Below are positions 15,628 to 20,218 of a stretch of DNA of 20,218 nucleotides, piece after piece. Below the pieces are notes generated by a model that saw nothing but the letters and a program-made list of their open reading frames with translations, searched no databases and had not been told where the DNA came from. How positions within the stretch are numbered: position 1 is the first letter of the stretch; the number at the start of each line of letters is the position of its first letter. A program made the translations under genes and the position numbers. This stretch comes from CAYNYI01 sp964401455 (GTDB taxonomy: Bacteria > Fibrobacterota > OXYB2-FULL-49-7 > CAYNYI01), in NCBI GenBank assembly GCA_964401455.1, contig CAYNYI010000056.1:1-20218 (forward strand), given 5' to 3'.

Positions 15628-16689
15628 ATGAGGCAAAAGACAACACAAAAACTTCCGGCTCCTGAAACCGGAATAAAAGAAATGCAAAATTATCTGAACT
15701 CTGTTTACAATAGTTCGGGACTGCCTGAAACAATGGGCGTTCTTCATGACTGGGAATTCAGGTCCGGCTATATTAACAAAGAAAAATACGAATCTAACCC
15801 ACGCTTTAAATATATCGACCCCGACACAGGAACAACCTACCGAGCCCAGGTAAATATCGCGAGATCCAGATACAGTCCAAAGCCTGTACCGGCTGCGCAA
15901 AAGAAAAATATACACTGCCCGATATGCATAGAAAATGCCGGCATAGCCGGAAAAGAGACTCTTCGTGTATTCAGGTTTGATTTGAACGGAAGAGGCCGGG
16001 AGTTTTTTCTTCAGCTCACCCCTTTCCCACTTTTCAGACATCATTTCGTACTGATTAATATGGAAAAGGTGCCACAGAAAATCGATAAAACTACTCTTTC
16101 AGATATGTTCGATTTCCTTGATAAAGCTCCCACGTACACAGTATGCTCAAACAGTGATGTAGAGTGGGCGGGCGCTTCAATACTTTCTCACATGCATTAT
16201 CAGGTTTTCGACAAACTCGAACTTCCGGTAATGGAGGCTCCGATAAAACCCGGCTACACAAAGACAGAAGGCACCTTCTTTGCCAACCTTCTTGATTATC
16301 CTATTGCTGTGATAAGATGCCTGTCTCCCTATAGAACGGAATCCGAGAACAAGACCTGGGGCATAATTGACAAATGGAAAAATCTCTCTCCCGGAAAAAA
16401 CACCGTAAACCTTACTCTAAGAAAAATTAAAAACAAATTCGAAACCCATGTAATACTCAGGAACCCGGATTTTAGAACTCCGAAGGAACTGACAGGAATT
16501 AAATCCGAAGGAGTCGGGATTATTGAAGTTTCCGGGGAAGGCATATATCCGTTACCGGAGGGTCCTGAAGCAGAAGAGAAGTGGGACTATATTAAAAACC
16601 GGGGTTTGGAATTGATAAAAGGTATAATAAACGGAAACAACCCCGTTAAAAAAAAACAATTAGAAATCATAGAAAAATTACTTAACTGA
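15628..16689 (+). CDS. GalT-like hexose-1-phosphate nucleotidyltransferase (HIT superfamily, DUF4922-like)
   Basis: The product is 353 residues. It has a CPIC pair (97-100) that could bind zinc and an FRHHFVLIN strand (136-144). The catalytic-type motif is NSDVEWAGAS followed by H188-M-H190-Y-Q192. The H-x-H-x-Q pattern matches the GalT/HIT superfamily, where the second His forms the nucleotidyl-enzyme intermediate. The surrounding sequence is unlike classical GalT (HPHGQ) and reminds me of DUF4922/GDP-hexose phosphorylase-like proteins. First gene of an operon with an epimerase 10 bases downstream and a galactokinase next, so it probably fills the uridylyltransferase step. No ribosome binding site is evident before ATG 15628. 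An ADP- or GDP-sugar phosphorylase activity is the main alternative. Confidence 0.78.
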   Translation: MRQKTTQKLPAPETGIKEMQNYLNSVYNSSGLPETMGVLHDWEFRSGYINKEKYESNPRFKYIDPDTGTTYRAQVNIARSRYSPKPVPAAQKKNIHCPICIENAGIAGKETLRVFRFDLNGRGREFFLQLTPFPLFRHHFVLINMEKVPQKIDKTTLSDMFDFLDKAPTYTVCSNSDVEWAGASILSHMHYQVFDKLELPVMEAPIKPGYTKTEGTFFANLLDYPIAVIRCLSPYRTESENKTWGIIDKWKNLSPGKNTVNLTLRKIKNKFETHVILRNPDFRTPKELTGIKSEGVGIIEVSGEGIYPLPEGPEAEEKWDYIKNRGLELIKGIINGNNPVKKKQLEIIEKLLN

Positions 16690-16699
16690 ACGGAACAAT

Positions 16700-17635
16700 A
16701 TGAAAATAGTTGTTACAGGTGGTGCGGGCTTTATAGGAAGCCATATTTGCGAGGCACTGCATTTAGAGAACGATGTACACGTTATTGACAACCTTAGAAG
16801 CGGCTATAAAAAGAACCTCGACGGGCTTGATATAACTTTTCACGAAAATGACATAAGAAATCCTGAAATACTGGATGAGATACTCCCAGGCACAGAGACG
16901 GTATTTCATCTTGCGGCCCTTATCAGTGTCCCTGAGTCAATGGAAGAACCGGCCGAATGCATATCAATCAATACCTTCGGGACAGTCAATTTACTCGAAG
17001 CCTGTAAAAGGCACAAAGTAAAAAATATAGTCTTATCTTCTTCCGCCGCTATATACGGCGATAATCCCGATGTTCCCAAAAAAGAGACAATGCTGCCCGA
17101 ACCCAGATCTCCATATGGAATAACAAAACTTGACGGAGAGTATTATTTCGACCTGTATAGAAGAGAATACAATATGAACGCGGTTTGCTGCAGATATTTT
17201 AATGTCTTCGGTCCACGCCAGGACCCGTCTTCACAATATGCTGCCGCTGTCCCGATTTTTATCTCAAACGCCCTCCAAAACAGGGACATCAAGATATACG
17301 GAGACGGCCTGCAGACCAGAGATTTTATCTTCGTAAAAGATATCGCGGCCGCAAACAATTTCCTTGCAGAAAACGGGATAAAAGACAACTCTCTTCCATT
17401 ATGCAATGTTTTCAACGTGGGATACGGCAAATCCATAACAATCAATGATCTGGCCGAAAAATGTATCGAAATAACCGGTTCCTCGTCGAAAATCATCTAT
17501 ATGCCTGAAAGACCAGGCGATGTAAAACATTCACTTGCGGATAATAGCAGACTCAAACAGTCCGGCTGCAATTTAAACAGCGATATGAACACAGGGCTCG
17601 AAAAAACAATCGACTATTTTTCTTCAAAGATATAA
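16700..17635 (+). CDS. galE: UDP-hexose 4-epimerase, GalE-like (short-chain type)
   Basis: The product is 311 residues, a compact extended SDR. The NAD-binding motif is TGGAGFIGSH (6-15), with D30-N31 following the second strand. The catalytic set is S113-S115 (SSSAAIYG) and Y139-x3-K143 (YGITK). The C-terminal substrate region includes RPGDVKHSLAD (271-281). S278 aligns by hand with E. coli Tyr299, the gatekeeper controlling access of N-acetylated substrates. The enzyme should interconvert UDP-Glc/UDP-Gal and may accept UDP-GlcNAc/UDP-GalNAc. It starts 10 bases after the GalT-like gene and ends 7 bases before the kinase gene. Related UDP-glucuronate epimerases are an alternative, less likely here. 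Confidence 0.85.
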   Translation: MKIVVTGGAGFIGSHICEALHLENDVHVIDNLRSGYKKNLDGLDITFHENDIRNPEILDEILPGTETVFHLAALISVPESMEEPAECISINTFGTVNLLEACKRHKVKNIVLSSSAAIYGDNPDVPKKETMLPEPRSPYGITKLDGEYYFDLYRREYNMNAVCCRYFNVFGPRQDPSSQYAAAVPIFISNALQNRDIKIYGDGLQTRDFIFVKDIAAANNFLAENGIKDNSLPLCNVFNVGYGKSITINDLAEKCIEITGSSSKIIYMPERPGDVKHSLADNSRLKQSGCNLNSDMNTGLEKTIDYFSSKI

Positions 17636-17642
17636 GGAATCT

Positions 17643-19151
17643 ATGATGCCTCTTAAAAAAGGAATTACCGACAAATTTATAAAGATTCTGAATTCCGGAG
17701 ACAGTACCTCTGAATTGTTTCAGTTTTTAACAAAAAATTATCCTCTTTATGAAGGACGGGAGAGAATCGTGGAACGGTTTCTCGGGCTTACAGAAAAATT
17801 CACTCAGGTCTACGGTTCAGAGCCTGAGAACATAAGCAGATCACCCGGACGCATAAATCTAATTGGAGAACATACCGATTATAACGGCTGTCCTGTATTG
17901 CCTATAGCGGTCGACAGAGATATGATTGCGGCTTTTTCCGCTACAGCGGACGGCAGCATTCATTTAAAAAATATATCTGAAGATTTTCCGGCAAAGAGCT
18001 TTACGGCTTCGAGTGATATCCCGCCGTTCAGCACCGGGGATTGGGGTAATTATGCCAAAGCCGCCGTTCAGGCAGTAATGCGGCATCCCGCATCGCAGAA
18101 AATAAACCAAATTAAAGGAATTAAATGCATGTTTTCCGGGACTATCCCGATTGCCGCCGGCATGAGCTCATCCACATCAATAGTCGTGTCGACAGCTTAT
18201 GCTTTTATGAAAGCAAACGGAATAAACATCGAAAAAGAAGAACTCTCGGAGGTTCTGAAAAAAGCGGAATGGTATGTCGGAACACAGGGAGGAGGTATGG
18301 ATCAGGCCATTGAAATAAATTCCGCAGCCGGGCATGCCTTGAAGATAGACTTCAATCCTTTTGGATTTATTAAAGTTCCACTACCTAAAGGTTTTCGCAC
18401 AATAGTAATAAATTCTATGGTGCATGCCCCTAAAACGGAAGACGCAATGGACCGATACAACCGGCGAAGCGCCACCTGCAGAATAATAACAGCGGTTCTC
18501 AAAAGGAAACTCAGCGTACATACAGGAAAAAAACTGGATATAAAGCTTCTCGGCGATCTGAAGTCGGATAAAACAGGGATTGACGAAGATGAACTTGAGC
18601 GTCTTGTTTTCAGCATGATTGACCGTGATGGTTATACTTTAGAAGAAATCGCTTCTATGACCGGAATGATGCCAGATGAGGCCGTAAGTACTTTCTGGAA
18701 GAGAAAAGACGGAACACTTATGCCTGTTCCCCATTCAGGTTTCAAGCTCAGGTCGCGTCTTCGACACATTATTTCCGAATGGAAGCGCGTTGAAGAATCG
18801 GTTGAGTATTTCCGCCACGCCGAGATGTCAAAATTCGGTGAACTGATGTATGCTTCACATGACAGCTGTGCCTACGACTACGAAATAAGCTGCCCGGAAC
18901 TGGATAAAATCATTGAGCTTTGCCGTGAATACCGTGCACCGGGGGCCAGGCTTACAGGGGCCGGTTTCGGAGGCTGCGCAATCGCTATTGTCGACAAATA
19001 CAAAGCCGATGACTTTATAAACTTTCTGAAAAAACATTACTATGAATCTTATCTGAAAAAACACCGCCCGGACATTTACAAAAAAGGAATATATTATCCC
19101 GATGTCATATTTAAAACCAAAGCGACAGACGGGGCGGGAATTCTTTTGTAA
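17643..19151 (+). CDS. galK: Galactokinase, GALK2-like GHMP kinase
   Basis: The product is 502 residues, against about 380-390 for usual bacterial GalK. GHMP motif 1 is SRSPGRINLIGEHTDYNG (65-82), motif 2 is TIPIAAGMSSSTS (167-179) and motif 3 is GARLTGAGFGGCAI (434-447). The catalytic base is D220 in GTQGGGMDQ. The extra length is a 60-residue N-terminal extension, an insertion around 290-370 and a C-terminal extension ending in TDGAGILL. The GGGMDQ motif, the inserted helical segment (YTLEEIASMTGMMPDEAV) and SCPELDKIIELCRE resemble eukaryotic GALK2 as I remember it. Expected reaction: ATP-dependent 1-phosphorylation of galactose and/or GalNAc. AAGGA overlaps the previous stop; it is 5 bases from ATG 17643 and 8 from ATG 17646, so either could be used. 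Last gene of the operon. Confidence 0.9.
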   Translation: MMPLKKGITDKFIKILNSGDSTSELFQFLTKNYPLYEGRERIVERFLGLTEKFTQVYGSEPENISRSPGRINLIGEHTDYNGCPVLPIAVDRDMIAAFSATADGSIHLKNISEDFPAKSFTASSDIPPFSTGDWGNYAKAAVQAVMRHPASQKINQIKGIKCMFSGTIPIAAGMSSSTSIVVSTAYAFMKANGINIEKEELSEVLKKAEWYVGTQGGGMDQAIEINSAAGHALKIDFNPFGFIKVPLPKGFRTIVINSMVHAPKTEDAMDRYNRRSATCRIITAVLKRKLSVHTGKKLDIKLLGDLKSDKTGIDEDELERLVFSMIDRDGYTLEEIASMTGMMPDEAVSTFWKRKDGTLMPVPHSGFKLRSRLRHIISEWKRVEESVEYFRHAEMSKFGELMYASHDSCAYDYEISCPELDKIIELCREYRAPGARLTGAGFGGCAIAIVDKYKADDFINFLKKHYYESYLKKHRPDIYKKGIYYPDVIFKTKATDGAGILL

Positions 19152-19295
19152 AAGAAAACTCCGGACCTTTTATTGTACACCAGTACCTATTTATTATATT
19201 AATCAGAACGGCCTTTTTTACCGGGAGATTAGAAATTGTACAGGGCTCTAAGTGTATGTCGTCAAAGAAAAGTGTGCCATTTGACGGTTTTGTAA
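19152..19295. other. Intergenic region after the galactokinase gene
   Basis: No complete gene or convincing terminator is visible after the galactokinase stop; a 6-bp TAAAAG/CTTTTA inverted repeat at about 19148-19171 is too weak to call. A short frame from ATG 19256 reads MSSKKSVPFDGFVNRQFSVSS and stops at 19321. It may be a frameshifted piece of the following remnant. Confidence 0.5.
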
Positions 19296-19919
19296 ATAGA
19301 CAGTTTTCTGTTTCATCTTAAAACTAATTCCTTTTACCTTGATGATAAGGATTGGGCTATTAGCGCGAGCGAGGCCTATGAGCTCTATATTAAAAATGAA
19401 GCTTTATATGGATTTGTGTATATTCAGGATTCAATAGTTTTGCAGAATAATTTCAGTATGTATATAAACTGCGAATATTATCAGGATCTAAACGGAAACC
19501 TGAGGCTTGAGCATGTCCGCCATACTGCAAGGAACGGGCGCGGATATGAAATCTATGCTTTATCAGATTCCGCTGATATGAAGAATAATTATTCAGATTA
19601 TATAGAACTTCTCGACAGCATAGTTCTTTATGATAATGTCAGTACAGGCATGGAAAAGAATGCAACATCAGTAAACCTCGGCTCCGGACTACGAATTTTT
19701 CCGAACCCAGTACAAAAGTCCTTAAATATAATACCTTCTGATAATGTCCTGGAAATCAAGATATATAATCCCCATGGAAGACTGCTTAAATCATTTAAAC
19801 CTGCTGAACTAATAAAATATGACTTTGGGTATGAAAAACCAGCAGGAATTTATCTTGTTAAATATCGAACTGAAGGCAGTAAGCTTTTTAATTATGAAAA
19901 AGTAATTCGAATCAAATAA
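19296..19919 (+). pseudogene. 5'-truncated secreted protein with T9SS C-terminal sorting domain
   Basis: A frame open from 19296 (after TAA 19293-19295) to TAA 19917-19919 reads like the end of a larger exported protein, but has no upstream signal peptide and no good start. The first in-frame GTG is 19416, in the middle of an apparently continuous segment (ASEAYELYIKNEALYGFVYI). The last ~75 residues form a type A T9SS sorting domain: IFPNPVQKSLNIIPS (FPNP codons 19698-19709), then VLEIKIYNPHGRLLKSF, then AGIYLVKYRTEG and a KVIRIK end. Such domains direct proteins through the type IX secretion system of Bacteroidota, Fibrobacterota and relatives. It is most likely the 3' remnant of a deleted or rearranged gene. 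Confidence 0.72.
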
Positions 19920-20218
19920 TCTCCGTTAGATTTGACTTTTCTAAGATTTGCGCCCCATCAATTTCCTGCTGTCCCAAATAGCCCCAGATTTCAGCCTCGC
20001 CATAAGTGAATGCCATGTTAAGAGATACATCGCATCCATGTAAAATAAATGCTTTTCTGACTCAAAATGCCCCAAATAATATTCAATGATCTTCGCATAA
20101 AGACATCTTTAGCGTTAAAAAACGGTATTTCCTTTCCGGCATGCGCTTTGCGTTAATTATCTACTGTAAGCACCGATAATTAATTTCCCATAATCACCGG
20201 AAAAATATTTCCCAAAAA
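19920..20218. other. Gene-poor right edge
   Basis: No intact gene is visible. On the minus strand two short overlapping frames look protein-like: 20016-19912 (34 residues, MAFTYGEAEIWGYLGQQEI...) and 20108-19944 (55 codons without a start, YAKIIEYYLGHFESEKHLFY...). These may be fragments of one decayed gene. The last 70 bases are A/T-rich with two copies of a GGGAAAT-like word on the minus strand. I see no tRNA, terminal inverted repeat or CRISPR repeat. Confidence 0.4.

Noticed and set aside
19900..20218. Possible integron attC site or insertion-sequence end suggested by repeated GCGTTAA and GGGAAAT words
   Set aside because: The GTTRRRY/RYYYAAC core pair does not fit and no terminal inverted repeats or target duplications could be found before the window ends.

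Overview
The window is a roughly 42% G+C bacterial chromosome segment. It carries core genes (tRNAs, tuf, cmk, rpsA, an RNA methyltransferase), an envelope transport operon, a galactose-type sugar operon and a decayed edge. The broken gene at the right end has an FPNP-type C-terminal sorting domain of the type IX secretion system, which points to the Fibrobacterota/Bacteroidota (FCB) side of the tree. The phylum call is an inference, because no rRNA or complete taxonomic marker is present. Several genes have strong Shine-Dalgarno sites (rpsA, the LolA-like gene, the gene at 13308-14435), while others (cmk, the RlmD-like gene) have almost none.

Left edge (1-819): a minus-strand operon tRNA-Thr(TGT), tRNA-Tyr(GTA), tRNA-Gly(TCC), tRNA-Thr(GGT), then tuf running off the left edge. 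This is the gene order of the enterobacterial thrU-tyrU-glyT-thrT-tufB operon. None of the four tRNAs encodes its CCA end. A divergent promoter pair separates it from a plus-strand outer-membrane-type protein gene (820-1527). That gene converges, with a 17-base overlap, on an unrecognised coiled-coil protein gene (1511-2665).

Envelope operon (2796-9499, minus strand): a promoter with an adjacent inverted repeat, a TetR regulator, the 80-codon C-terminal remnant of an RND/MMPL transporter, a LolA-like periplasmic protein, a DUF1302-like outer membrane barrel, an intact RND/MMPL transporter and a TPR protein. Together these look like an inner-membrane pump, periplasmic carrier and outer-membrane partner for a hydrophobic or lipid-like cargo. 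The remnant shows that the operon once held a second RND pump directly after the regulator.

Informational operon (9519-15587, minus strand): HD-GYP phosphodiesterase, an unrecognised exported protein, an RlmD/TrmA-type uracil methyltransferase, cmk and rpsA, ending in a strong intrinsic terminator.

Sugar operon (15552-19151, plus strand): a GalT-like nucleotidyltransferase with a H-x-H-x-Q motif, a short GalE epimerase and a 502-residue galactokinase. They lie 7-10 bases apart and are read divergently from the HD-GYP gene. The kinase resembles the eukaryotic GALK2 (GalNAc kinase) branch. The epimerase has a small residue (Ser) where E. coli GalE has its gatekeeper Tyr. The cassette may therefore handle N-acetylgalactosamine as well as, or instead of, galactose; this is a hypothesis.

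Right edge (19152-20218): no intact gene. It holds a 5'-truncated reading frame ending in a T9SS sorting domain, followed by about 300 bases with only short antisense reading frames.
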